Shown: positions 25,337-32,889 of the stretch, piece by piece
Position numbering within the stretch: position 1 is the stretch's first letter
How the letters are laid out: each line of letters starts with the position of its first letter
Origin: Comamonadaceae bacterium
GTDB lineage: Bacteria > Pseudomonadota > Gammaproteobacteria > Burkholderiales > Burkholderiaceae_C
Direction: 5' to 3'
DNA: 39,372 bases
Assembly (NCBI GenBank): GCA_947373245.1
Contig: CANBWY010000017.1
Span: forward strand, 1 to 39,372
Program-made: the position numbers and the translations under genes
Notes under the pieces: generated by a model
Told to the model about the DNA's origin: nothing
The model's input: the letters and a program-made list of their open reading frames with translations, nothing else
Database searches by the model: none

Positions 25337-25351
25337 ATCACAAATATGAAT
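25337..25351 (-). promoter_or_regulatory. NahR/NagR-type activator binding site
   Basis: The minus strand reads ATTCA, six bases, TGAT, which matches the NahR consensus remembered from nah and sal promoters (ATTCA-N6-TGAT). It lies 77 to 91 bases before the nagG ATG and 15 bases before the nagR ATG, about 48 bases upstream of a plausible nagG transcript start. The poor -35 for nagG fits an activator-dependent promoter. NagR with salicylate is the expected activator. Confidence 0.65.
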
Positions 25352-25365
25352 AATGAGGCCGCGTG

Positions 25366-26277
25366 ATGGATCTGCGACAAATTGACCTGAACCTCTTGGT
25401 GATCTTCCGTCAACTATTACAGGATCGACGTGTGTCAACATCCGCTGAAAAGCTGGGACTGACGCAACCGGCGGTCAGCAACGCCTTGAAACGTCTGCGA
25501 GCCCTGTTGAACGACGAACTCTTTGTCAGAACGGCGCGCGGCATGGCGCCCACGCCCTACGCGATGCACTTGGCAGAACCCGTTAACAACGCTTTGGGGA
25601 CACTTGAAAACGCACTCAACCAACGGGACACGTTTGATCCGGCCACGAGTCAGCGCACCTTCACCTTGGCGATGACGGATATTGGTGAGATTTACTTTAT
25701 GCCAACCTTGATCGAAGCCATGACCCGCTTGGCACCGACGATCAAAATCAGCACCCTTCGAAGCAGCGCTGGCAACTTACAGTACGAAATGGAGGCTGGC
25801 AGTGTGGACCTAGCCATCGGGCTCATTCCCAGCCTAAAAACAGGATTTTTTCAGCGTCGCCTATTCAAACAACGCTATGTCTGCATGTTTCGCAAGGGCC
25901 ACCCTTCTGCGAAAAACCCCATCTCCATCGAGAGCTTCCGTTCTCTAGGGCACATTGGTGTGACCTCCGCCAACACAGGGCACGGTGAATTGGACGAGTT
26001 GATGAAGCGAAAGGGCATCGAACGCGAGATTCGGCTGCATGTCCCCCACTTTGTGGCGGTAGGGCATATTCTTCAAGGCTCTGATCTGATTGCCACCGTG
26101 CCTGAGCGTTTTGCAGACAAATGCCAAAGTCCATTTGAGCTGGTGACCTCGCCACTGCCGGTCCAACTACCCGAGATTGGCATCCATTTGTTTTGGCATG
26201 CCAAATACAACCGCGACCCAGCCAATCTGTGGCTGCGCCAATTGCTGGTGGAATTATTTTCAGACACGACCCACTAA
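25366..26277 (+). CDS. nagR: Salicylate-responsive LysR-family activator (NagR/NahR-like)
   Basis: A LysR protein of 303 residues that closely follows NahR: MDLRQIDLNLLVIFRQLLQD, RRVSTSAEKLGLTQPAVSNA, LFVRTARGMAPTPYAMHLAEP, FTLAMTDIGEIYFMPTLIEA and VPHFVAVGHILQGSDLIATV. NahR-type proteins bind DNA constantly and activate on salicylate. The ATG is used rather than a GTG immediately before it; GAGG lies seven bases upstream of the ATG. It diverges from nagG with a consensus NahR box between. Its stop codon touches the stop of the convergent DUF2889 gene with no gap. Confidence 0.9.
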   Translation: MDLRQIDLNLLVIFRQLLQDRRVSTSAEKLGLTQPAVSNALKRLRALLNDELFVRTARGMAPTPYAMHLAEPVNNALGTLENALNQRDTFDPATSQRTFTLAMTDIGEIYFMPTLIEAMTRLAPTIKISTLRSSAGNLQYEMEAGSVDLAIGLIPSLKTGFFQRRLFKQRYVCMFRKGHPSAKNPISIESFRSLGHIGVTSANTGHGELDELMKRKGIEREIRLHVPHFVAVGHILQGSDLIATVPERFADKCQSPFELVTSPLPVQLPEIGIHLFWHAKYNRDPANLWLRQLLVELFSDTTH

Positions 26278-26829
26278 TTAAGTCTTGGCTTTTCTGTCCC
26301 ATTGAAAAAACATAGGGTAACGACGACTGACCAATGCGGTGTCGAAATTCCAAGCGACACAACGGCCCAGCTGAGGCGGCGGTTGATTGGGGTCTGTCAC
26401 TTGGAATGTGCTCGTGACGGTTTGAAACGCCGCCGTGGCCATATTAAAGAGCAGCTCTCGCAGATGCGCGCACCCCTTCGCGTTGCCCAAATGCGCTTCG
26501 ATGGTTTTACGCCACCCCGCGCCTAGCTTGGCACCCACCATTTTTTGCATTGGTGGCGCGGCTTGCGGGCACTCACCATGTGGCACGTCATGCATGGCCA
26601 CGTGAATCTCTTGGATCACCAGTTGATCATCAATCGTCAATCGGATGCTCATGTTGTGAATGGGCTCATGGGGGGCCCATGCTTTTTCACCGGGCACTTC
26701 AAAAGGCATTGGCTTTGAATCCAGCAAGTGTCCCTCGATGTCCCAGAGTCCATCGTCTCGGCGATAGCCCTCAAAGGTGACGCGTCGTTGGTGCGCAAGT
26801 GCGCGAGGCATAGCAATGGGTAATGACAA
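26278..26829 (-). CDS. DUF2889 domain protein, next to boxR
   Basis: A protein of 183 residues matching the DUF2889 family: RRVTFEGYRRDDGLWDIEGHL near the start, MSIRLTIDDQLVIQEIHVAM in the middle and GWRKTIEAHLGNAKGCAHLRELL later. No enzyme motif, signal peptide or membrane helix is seen. The function of the family is unknown. Members are often found near aromatic-acid genes, which fits this location 15 bases after boxR on the same strand. The start is TTG, supported by GAGGA about eight bases before it; an ATG six codons later has no ribosome site. Confidence 0.75.
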   Translation of the reverse strand: MSLPIAMPRALAHQRRVTFEGYRRDDGLWDIEGHLLDSKPMPFEVPGEKAWAPHEPIHNMSIRLTIDDQLVIQEIHVAMHDVPHGECPQAAPPMQKMVGAKLGAGWRKTIEAHLGNAKGCAHLRELLFNMATAAFQTVTSTFQVTDPNQPPPQLGRCVAWNFDTALVSRRYPMFFQWDRKAKT

Positions 26830-26844
26830 AAGAACGTCCTCGAA

Positions 26845-27729
26845 TTAAGGGTGCAACACGCGTTGCACCGTTGATTTCAAAATTTCAAAAGTGGCTTCTA
26901 AAGACTGGGCGCTGGTGTTGATTTTGTAATCCGCCTTCGAATAAAACTCTTCACGACCGCTCAGAATGGCCTTGAGGTCCTCCATCGCTTCTTTGCTCGA
27001 GGCCATGGGACGCATGTCCCCTTGCGCGATGACGCGATTCATGTGGTCCTCGGGTGCCGCCTGCAACCAAATGGTGGTGCAATGCGTCAACACATCGTTG
27101 AAATTAGCCGGATCAGAGACCAAACCGCCCGGGGTGGCAATCACCGCCTCGGTGTAAATTTGGATCGACTCTTCGAGTGCGCGCCGTTCATAACGACGGT
27201 AAGCCGTTTGCCCATACAGCGCCTGAATTTCAGAGATGCTGCACCCTGCGAATTTTTCAATTTCCGCACTGAGCTCGAGAAATTGAAAACCGAGAAACTC
27301 CGAGAGCATTTTTCCAAGCGTTGACTTACCCGCGCCACGAAGTCCAATCAACGCGATGCGTTGCTTGCGACCTGAAAACGAAGAGGTGGAACCCAACAAC
27401 GCCTGAATCGCGCCCCGCACATTGCGCAACGTCGCCTCGTCTTTGCCAGACAGCAACTCACGAATCATGAGCCACTCAGGCGTCGAGGTCGTGATGTCGC
27501 CAATGATCTCGGCAATCGAACACTCCAACGCTTGCGACAACTCGACCAGTACCAAAGTCGACACATTCCCCACCCCATGCTCCAAGTTGGCAAGGTGCCT
27601 TTCAGAGACGTGTGCGGCCAAGGCCGCCGCCTTGCGCGTCATGCCCTTGCGTGACCTCAGCTGGCGAACGCGCATGCCCATGGAAGCCAAGAATGGATCT
27701 TTGCCGGTCTTCGTGTCTTTTTCTGTCAT
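26845..27729 (-). CDS. boxR: BoxR/BzdR-type regulator: helix-turn-helix plus shikimate kinase-like domain
   Basis: A protein of 294 residues with an unusual, diagnostic fusion. An XRE-type helix-turn-helix (about 18-75; RQLRSRKGMTRKAAALAAHV, SERHLANLEHGVGNVST) is joined by a linker to a shikimate kinase-like domain with Walker A GLRGAGKST (129-137) and ATPGG later. The acidic shikimate-binding DxD is not seen, as expected for a domain turned into a ligand sensor. BzdR and BoxR of Aromatoleum/Azoarcus repress benzoate genes and respond to benzoyl-CoA. It diverges from the benzoate-CoA ligase operon across a 151-base gap holding a consensus-like promoter and repeated elements, so repression of that operon is the natural reading. 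Confidence 0.9.
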   Translation of the reverse strand: MTEKDTKTGKDPFLASMGMRVRQLRSRKGMTRKAAALAAHVSERHLANLEHGVGNVSTLVLVELSQALECSIAEIIGDITTSTPEWLMIRELLSGKDEATLRNVRGAIQALLGSTSSFSGRKQRIALIGLRGAGKSTLGKMLSEFLGFQFLELSAEIEKFAGCSISEIQALYGQTAYRRYERRALEESIQIYTEAVIATPGGLVSDPANFNDVLTHCTTIWLQAAPEDHMNRVIAQGDMRPMASSKEAMEDLKAILSGREEFYSKADYKINTSAQSLEATFEILKSTVQRVLHP

Positions 27730-27760
27730 TCATTCATCCCGATCGGGGTTTTCCCTAGAC

Positions 27761-27829
27761 GTGCATTATATTGCTTGACACGTAAAAAGCAAGCATCTAA
27801 AGTCAAAACATGAAAGATAGTGCATCATA
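27761..27829. promoter_or_regulatory. Candidate BoxR sites: GTGCATYATA direct repeat and a TTGCTT inverted repeat
   Basis: GTGCATTATA (27761-27770) lies just before the predicted -35, and GTGCATCATA (27820-27829) about ten bases after the predicted transcript start. An inverted repeat, TTGCTT (27771-27776) and AAGCAA (27787-27792), overlaps the -35. BzdR operators are known to contain TGCA cores near promoters, so the TGCA in both copies fits, but the match to BoxR is inference. Confidence 0.5.
27775..27803 (+). promoter_or_regulatory. Predicted box/bcl operon promoter
   Basis: A perfect TTGACA (27775-27780), a 17-base spacer, and TAAAGT (27798-27803), which matches the -10 consensus at four of six positions. 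The transcript would start near 27810, about 70 bases before the GTG of the first gene. A strong promoter held down by BoxR would fit. Confidence 0.6.
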
Positions 27830-27880
27830 CAAAAGGCGCACGATTTTTGAATTTGCAACCCTTGTTTAAAAGACCCACAC

Positions 27881-28345
27881 GTGACGCCCGAGAAATTCAA
27901 AGAACAACTTTCAGACATCACATCCGCCATCCAAGGGCGCGCCTTGAATCAGGAACTCGCGGACTGGCTCAATGAAAACCACGGCGCAAGCCGCCCCTCA
28001 TTTCAAGCCATCAAAGCCTCCTGCATGGCAGGCGTTCAAGAAGGCTGGCTGTGTGAACGCGAAGGCGGAGGCATCAAATATGGCCGCATCTTCAAACCTT
28101 CCGAAGAACTCTCAGGCTTTTCTGTCGACGTGGTTGACATGCAAAATATTGCAGGCCCTCACCACGTGCATCCCCTTGGCGAAATTGACCTGATCATGCC
28201 CATCGACGGACACGCCGAATTTGATGGTCATCCTGAGGGATGGCTGGTTTGCCCCCCGGGGAGCAGCCACAGTCCCACCGTGACACAGGGCCGTGCGCTG
28301 GTGTTGTACCTGCTGCCGGACGGAAAAATTGAATTCACGCGCTAA
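27881..28345 (+). CDS. DUF4863 cupin-like protein (4-hydroxylaminobenzoate lyase family relative)
   Basis: A protein of 154 residues, the first gene of the box operon. An N-terminal helical part leads to a cupin-like C-terminal half with the probable metal site PHHVHPLGEIDLIMP (His94, His95, His97, Glu101) and a further His130 in PPGSSHSPTV. The family includes PnbB-type 4-hydroxylaminobenzoate lyase, which makes protocatechuate in nitrobenzoate breakdown, but no nitroreductase is nearby. Members recur in benzoyl-CoA gene clusters, where the role is unknown. The start is GTG with no obvious ribosome site; the stop overlaps the benzoate-CoA ligase start by one base (TAATG). It may detoxify a side product or act on a benzoate analogue. 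Confidence 0.75.
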   Translation: MTPEKFKEQLSDITSAIQGRALNQELADWLNENHGASRPSFQAIKASCMAGVQEGWLCEREGGGIKYGRIFKPSEELSGFSVDVVDMQNIAGPHHVHPLGEIDLIMPIDGHAEFDGHPEGWLVCPPGSSHSPTVTQGRALVLYLLPDGKIEFTR

Positions 28346-29964
28346 TGACCTTCATCTTAGACACCAGAGACAAGCCCATGACCGAATCCACAACGACAGT
28401 TCAAGCCCCCAGTGAGCGTTTTAATTTTTCCCAACATTTGCTCACCTTAAATGCGATACGACCAAGCAAAATTGCCTTCGTCGATGACCACGGCACATTG
28501 AGCTATGGCGAACTGAGCGAGCGCGTCAAAAAAGTTGCGGCCGGACTCAAAGCCTTAGGACTGCGCCGTGAGGAACGCGTGTTGCTGTTGATGCAAGACG
28601 GCAACGATTGGCCCGTGAGCTTTTTGGGCGCCATGTACGCAGGCTTGGTCCCCGTGTGCGTCAACACCCTGCTGACAGCGGACGACTACGCCTACATGCT
28701 GGAACATTCCAGATCGCAGGCCGCGCTCGTGTCGGGCTCGCTGCTTCCCAATTTGACGGCCGCCATGGTGCGCTGTGATCATGAGGTGAGCAAGGTCATT
28801 GTGTCGCACCCCGTCACCCCATTGCATCCATCGGAAGTTGAGTTTGAAGACTTTCTCAAAGCACACACCCCCGCTCAAAAGCCCGCTGCGACAAACGCCG
28901 ATGACCCTGGCTTTTGGTTGTACTCATCGGGCTCCACTGGCCGCCCCAAAGGCACGGTGCACTCGCATGCCAACCCTTACTGGACATCGGAGCTGTATGG
29001 AAAAGGCGTCCTCCAGCTCCAAGAGCGCGACGTGTGTTTTTCAGCTGCCAAACTGTTTTTCGCCTACGGCCTCGGCAACGGCCTGACCTTCCCCATGAGC
29101 GTGGGAGCCACCACAATTTTGATGGGTGAGCGTCCGACACCCGACGCCACCTTCAAGCGCTTGAAAGGCGAGGTCGCAAACACGCAGCCGACCGTCTTCT
29201 TCGGTGCGCCCACGGGCTTTGCGGGCATGCTGGCCTCGCCGCAATTGCCGAAAAAATCTGAGGTACGTTTGCGCTTGGTGTCTTCCGCAGGCGAAGCATT
29301 GCCCGCCGAAATTGGTGAACGATTCAAGACGCACTTTGGCGTGGACATTGTCGATGGCATTGGTTCGACAGAGATGCTTCACATCTATTTGTCCAACCGT
29401 CCCGAGCGCGTGCAATATGGCACCACGGGTTGGCCAGTTCCAGGCTATACCATTGAATTGCGTGGCGAAGATGGCGGCCCCGTCCCTGCGGGAGAGCCCG
29501 GCGATCTGTACATACAGGGACCTTCCAGCGCCATGATGTATTGGGGCAACCGAATCAAAACCCGCGAAACCTTCCAAGGCGGCTGGACCAAAAGCGGCGA
29601 CAAATACATTGCCAACGCAGATGGCACCTACACCTACAGCGGGCGCAGCGATGACATGCTCAAAGTCAGTGGCATTTATGTGTCGCCCTTTGAAGTCGAA
29701 GCCACCCTGATTCAGCACGCGTCCGTGCTGGAAGCTGCGGTCATTGGTGTGAATGACATCGAAGGACTCACCAAAACCAAAGCCTACGTGGTACTCAAAC
29801 CAGGCGCCACAGCGAGTGAAGAGGATCTGAAAAACTTTGTCAAAGATCGTCTGGCCCCCTACAAATACCCCCGTCTGATTGAATTTATGCAGGAGCTGCC
29901 CAAAACAGCCACAGGAAAAATTCAGCGCTTCAAATTGCGCGAACGAGCGCAAAGCAACGCATGA
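28345..29964 (+). CDS. bclA: Benzoate-CoA ligase
   Basis: An acyl-adenylate-forming ligase of 539 residues. Core motifs are the phosphate loop YSSGSTGRPKGTVHSH (193-208), GSTEMLHIYLSN in the middle, YSGRSDDMLKVSGIYVSP before the hinge, and the catalytic Lys525 in KTATGKIQRFKLR. The sequence is of the benzoate-CoA ligase type rather than phenylacetate- or 4-coumarate-CoA ligase. It activates benzoate with ATP and CoA, the entry step of the Box pathway. The first ATG overlaps the upstream stop; an ATG 11 codons later (28378) gives 528 residues, nearer the family length, and could be the true start. The alpha/beta hydrolase gene overlaps its end by four bases. Confidence 0.92.
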   Translation: MTFILDTRDKPMTESTTTVQAPSERFNFSQHLLTLNAIRPSKIAFVDDHGTLSYGELSERVKKVAAGLKALGLRREERVLLLMQDGNDWPVSFLGAMYAGLVPVCVNTLLTADDYAYMLEHSRSQAALVSGSLLPNLTAAMVRCDHEVSKVIVSHPVTPLHPSEVEFEDFLKAHTPAQKPAATNADDPGFWLYSSGSTGRPKGTVHSHANPYWTSELYGKGVLQLQERDVCFSAAKLFFAYGLGNGLTFPMSVGATTILMGERPTPDATFKRLKGEVANTQPTVFFGAPTGFAGMLASPQLPKKSEVRLRLVSSAGEALPAEIGERFKTHFGVDIVDGIGSTEMLHIYLSNRPERVQYGTTGWPVPGYTIELRGEDGGPVPAGEPGDLYIQGPSSAMMYWGNRIKTRETFQGGWTKSGDKYIANADGTYTYSGRSDDMLKVSGIYVSPFEVEATLIQHASVLEAAVIGVNDIEGLTKTKAYVVLKPGATASEEDLKNFVKDRLAPYKYPRLIEFMQELPKTATGKIQRFKLRERAQSNA

Positions 29965-30749
29965 GCGACTGGGTTGACATTGAATGGCGCAAGCAACGCG
30001 TCTGCATCGAGTACACGTGGATTGAAGCCACGCGAGCCGATGCGCCTTTGGTCATTTTTTTACACGAAGGCTTGGGCTCTTTGCGCATGTGGAAATCGTT
30101 TCCTGAGCAACTCTGCGCGCAAGCACAGTGTCGCGGGCTGGTCTACTCTCGCCCCGGCTATGGCGAGTCCACGCCACGCGCCCCCGAGGAACATTGGGGC
30201 ACGGACTTCATGCACCAACAAGCCTTTGAAGTGTTGCCAGCGCTCCTGCAAGCCTTGCATGTCAAACCCTCAACACCCTATTGGCTGCTAGGCCACAGTG
30301 ATGGCGCGTCGATTGCCTTGCTCCATGCCAGCCGCTACATCGACAGCGTGGCTGGCTGCATGGTCTTGGCACCACACATCTTGGTTGAAGAGGTGACCCT
30401 GAAAAGCATAGAAGCCGCACGTCAAGCCTATCTGCACACAGACCTTCCCCAACGATTGGGCAAATACCACCACGCGCCTGACTCCGCATTTTGGGGCTGG
30501 AACAACATCTGGCTGGATCCCTCATTTCGCGATTGGTCTATCGAACGCGACCTTGAAACAATTACCTGCCCCGTGCTTGCGGTTCAAGGCCTCGATGACG
30601 TGTATGGCACCTTAGAACAAATTCATGGCATTGCACGCCGATTGCCACGCACACAGGTGCTCGAATTGGACGATTGCGGCCACTCGCCACACCAAGATCA
30701 GGCCGAAAAGCTGATACAAACTGCTTGTACTTTTATTTATAACCACTAA
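29961..30749 (+). CDS. Alpha/beta hydrolase of the box operon
   Basis: A hydrolase of 262 residues with the full catalytic triad: Ser113 in GHSDGA, an aspartate at 212 or 213 in GLDDVYG, and His241 in CGHSPHQD, with the oxyanion region LHEGLGS at 34-40. It overlaps benzoate-CoA ligase by ATGA, so the two are translationally coupled. Similar genes, described as putative lactone hydrolases, occur in box clusters of Aromatoleum evansii-type bacteria. It may open lactones formed as side products of ring-epoxide chemistry or hydrolyse unwanted thioesters; neither is shown by sequence. Confidence 0.85.
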   Translation: MSDWVDIEWRKQRVCIEYTWIEATRADAPLVIFLHEGLGSLRMWKSFPEQLCAQAQCRGLVYSRPGYGESTPRAPEEHWGTDFMHQQAFEVLPALLQALHVKPSTPYWLLGHSDGASIALLHASRYIDSVAGCMVLAPHILVEEVTLKSIEAARQAYLHTDLPQRLGKYHHAPDSAFWGWNNIWLDPSFRDWSIERDLETITCPVLAVQGLDDVYGTLEQIHGIARRLPRTQVLELDDCGHSPHQDQAEKLIQTACTFIYNH

Positions 30750-30759
30750 GGAGACATCC

Positions 30760-31944
30760 ATGAAACGCTTTCACAAAGGCATTCTTCAAACGGCCATCGC
30801 AGCGCTGTCGATCACCGCGTTGAGCGGTTTGACGCTGAGTGCGCATGCGCAACAGCAAAAAATCAAAATCGGTTTCATGCTGCCCTACACCGGCACCTTT
30901 GCCTCGCTGGGCAACGCCATCGAAAATGGCTTTCGCCTGTACGTGTCGGAGCAAGGCGGAAAGTTGAACGGTCGCGAGGTTGAATACGTCAAAGTGGACG
31001 ACGAGTCTGACCCCTCCAAAGCCACTGACAACGTGAACAAACTGATCAAACGCGACAACGTCGATGTGTTGGTGGGTTCTGTGCACTCCGGTGTTGCCAT
31101 GGCCATGGCCAAAGTGGCCAAAGACACGGGCACATTGTTGATTGTTCCCAACGCAGGCGCCGATGCCGTCACCGGCCCCATGTGCGCCCCCAATATTTTC
31201 CGCAGCTCGTTCTCTAACTGGCAACCTGGCTACGCCATGGGTGAAGTGGTTGCCAAAAAAGGCCACAAAAAAGTGGTCACCATCACTTGGAAATACGCCG
31301 CCGGTGATGAATCTGTGCGTGGCTTTAAAGAGGGCCTTGAGAAATCCGGTGGCACCGTCGTGAAGGAGTTGAGCCTGCCCTTCCCTGGCGTTGAATTTCA
31401 ATCTCTGTTGACCGAAATTGCCGCTGCAAAACCCGATGCGGTCTATACCTTCTTTGCCGGTGGTGGTGCCGTCAAATTTGTCAAAGACTATGCGGCGGCA
31501 GGTTTGAAAAAGACCATCCCACTCTATGGCGCTGGATTCTTAACCGATGGCACGCTGGAGGCACAGGGCGCAGATGCCGCCGACTTGTTGACCACCTTGC
31601 ACTACGCAGACAGCCTAGGCACCCCACGCGACAATGCGTTCCGTTTGGCCTATGCCAAGACCTACAAATTGCAACCTGATGTGTACGCGGTGCAAGGCTA
31701 CGATGCGGCGCAAATGTTGGGCATCGGGTCCAACGCGGTGAAAGGCGATCTGAGCAAACGTGCTGAGTTGATTGCCGCCATCGAGAAAGCCAAGATTGAC
31801 AGCCCGCGCGGCCCCTTCACCTTGTCTAAATCACACAACCCCATTCAAGATATTTACCTGCGCCAAGTCTCTGGTAAAGAAAATAAATTGGTGGGCATCG
31901 CCAGCAAGGCATTGGCTGACCCCAGTCGCGGCTGCCGCATGTAA
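30760..31944 (+). CDS. livK: Liv-type ABC transporter periplasmic binding protein, box cassette
   Basis: An exported protein of 394 residues with a signal peptide ending SAHAQQ. The mature part starts QKIKIGFMLPYTGTFASLG and includes VDVLVGSVHSGVAMAMAKVA and NIFRSSFSNWQPGYAMGEVV, typical of binding proteins found with aromatic degradation genes. AAGGAG lies before the ATG. It follows the hydrolase gene by ten bases and is in one operon with benzoate-CoA ligase, so benzoate or a near analogue is the probable ligand. It differs clearly from the first cassette's binding protein. Confidence 0.9.
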   Translation: MKRFHKGILQTAIAALSITALSGLTLSAHAQQQKIKIGFMLPYTGTFASLGNAIENGFRLYVSEQGGKLNGREVEYVKVDDESDPSKATDNVNKLIKRDNVDVLVGSVHSGVAMAMAKVAKDTGTLLIVPNAGADAVTGPMCAPNIFRSSFSNWQPGYAMGEVVAKKGHKKVVTITWKYAAGDESVRGFKEGLEKSGGTVVKELSLPFPGVEFQSLLTEIAAAKPDAVYTFFAGGGAVKFVKDYAAAGLKKTIPLYGAGFLTDGTLEAQGADAADLLTTLHYADSLGTPRDNAFRLAYAKTYKLQPDVYAVQGYDAAQMLGIGSNAVKGDLSKRAELIAAIEKAKIDSPRGPFTLSKSHNPIQDIYLRQVSGKENKLVGIASKALADPSRGCRM

Positions 31945-31992
31945 TTGCGCCCACACGCGCTACGCCACACGACACATCTACTCGAAAACGCC

Positions 31993-32874
31993 ATGGACAT
32001 CACCACCTTCCTCATTCAGTGCCTGAATGCACTGCAGTATGGATTGCTTCTTTTCTTGGTCGCTTCGGGACTGACGTTGATCTTTGGCATCATGGGCGTG
32101 ATCAACCTCGCCCATGGCAGCTTTTACATGATCGGCGCTTACATGGCTTATGCCTTAGCGCCGATTGTGCAAACCACGTTTGGTGGGGGATTCTTTGCCA
32201 CCTTGTTCGTCGGTATGGTGCTCGCCGTGTTGTTGGGCTACGTTTTAGAGTGGGTCTTTTTTAGCTTCCTCTACGAACGTGAACATCTGCAACAAGTCTT
32301 GATGACCTATGGCTTGATTTTGGTTTTCGAAGAGTTGCGCAGCATCTTGATTGGCGATGATGTACATGGCGTCGCCCTGCCTGAATTTCTCACAGGCACC
32401 TTGCCACTCGGTGACTTGATGACGTATCCGGTCTACCGGCTCTTCATTTCTGGCGTGTGTCTGCTGCTGGCCTTGGGCATGTACTTTGTATTCTCCCGAA
32501 CCCGCTTAGGCATGATGATTCGCGCGGGCAGCAGCAACCGAGAAATGGTTCAGTCGCTGGGCATTGACATCAAGTTTTTATACCGCGTCGTCTTTGCAGC
32601 AGGCGTGGCCATTGCCGTGTTTGCCGGCATGGTGGCCGCCCCCGTGTCGTCGGTCTATCCGGGCATGGGCAACAGCGTGTTGATCATTTGCTTTGTCGTC
32701 GTTGTGATTGGTGGCATCGGCTCCATCCGTGGCGCTTTATTGGCAGCGTTGCTCATCGGCATCGTTGACACCTTTGGCAAAGTGCTATTGCCACAAGCCT
32801 CCGGCGTGTTGGTGTATGTGTTGATGGCACTCATTCTTTTGTGGAAACCCGATGGCTTATTCAAAGCAGGCTAA
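31993..32874 (+). CDS. livH: Liv-type ABC transporter permease (LivH family), box cassette
   Basis: A membrane protein of 293 residues with about eight helices. Markers are LNALQYGLLLFLVASGLTLI, GVINLAHGSFYMIGAYMAYA and VVIGGIGSIRGALLAALLIG. The ATG at the start of MDITTFLIQ is used; the frame opens 16 codons earlier at a TTG right after the livK stop, but that extension has no family support. It pairs with LivM, encoded 15 bases downstream. Confidence 0.9.
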   Translation: MDITTFLIQCLNALQYGLLLFLVASGLTLIFGIMGVINLAHGSFYMIGAYMAYALAPIVQTTFGGGFFATLFVGMVLAVLLGYVLEWVFFSFLYEREHLQQVLMTYGLILVFEELRSILIGDDVHGVALPEFLTGTLPLGDLMTYPVYRLFISGVCLLLALGMYFVFSRTRLGMMIRAGSSNREMVQSLGIDIKFLYRVVFAAGVAIAVFAGMVAAPVSSVYPGMGNSVLIICFVVVVIGGIGSIRGALLAALLIGIVDTFGKVLLPQASGVLVYVLMALILLWKPDGLFKAG

Positions 32875-32889
32875 CGAGACCGTGCGCAA

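Noticed and set aside
29041-29952. Minus-strand open frame of 303 codons opposite benzoate-CoA ligase
   Set aside because: It lies entirely within a strongly supported ligase gene and shows no family motif; high GC at third positions explains its length.
30733-31401. Minus-strand open frame of 222 codons opposite the box-cassette binding protein
   Set aside because: Fully antisense to a gene with a signal peptide and family motifs.
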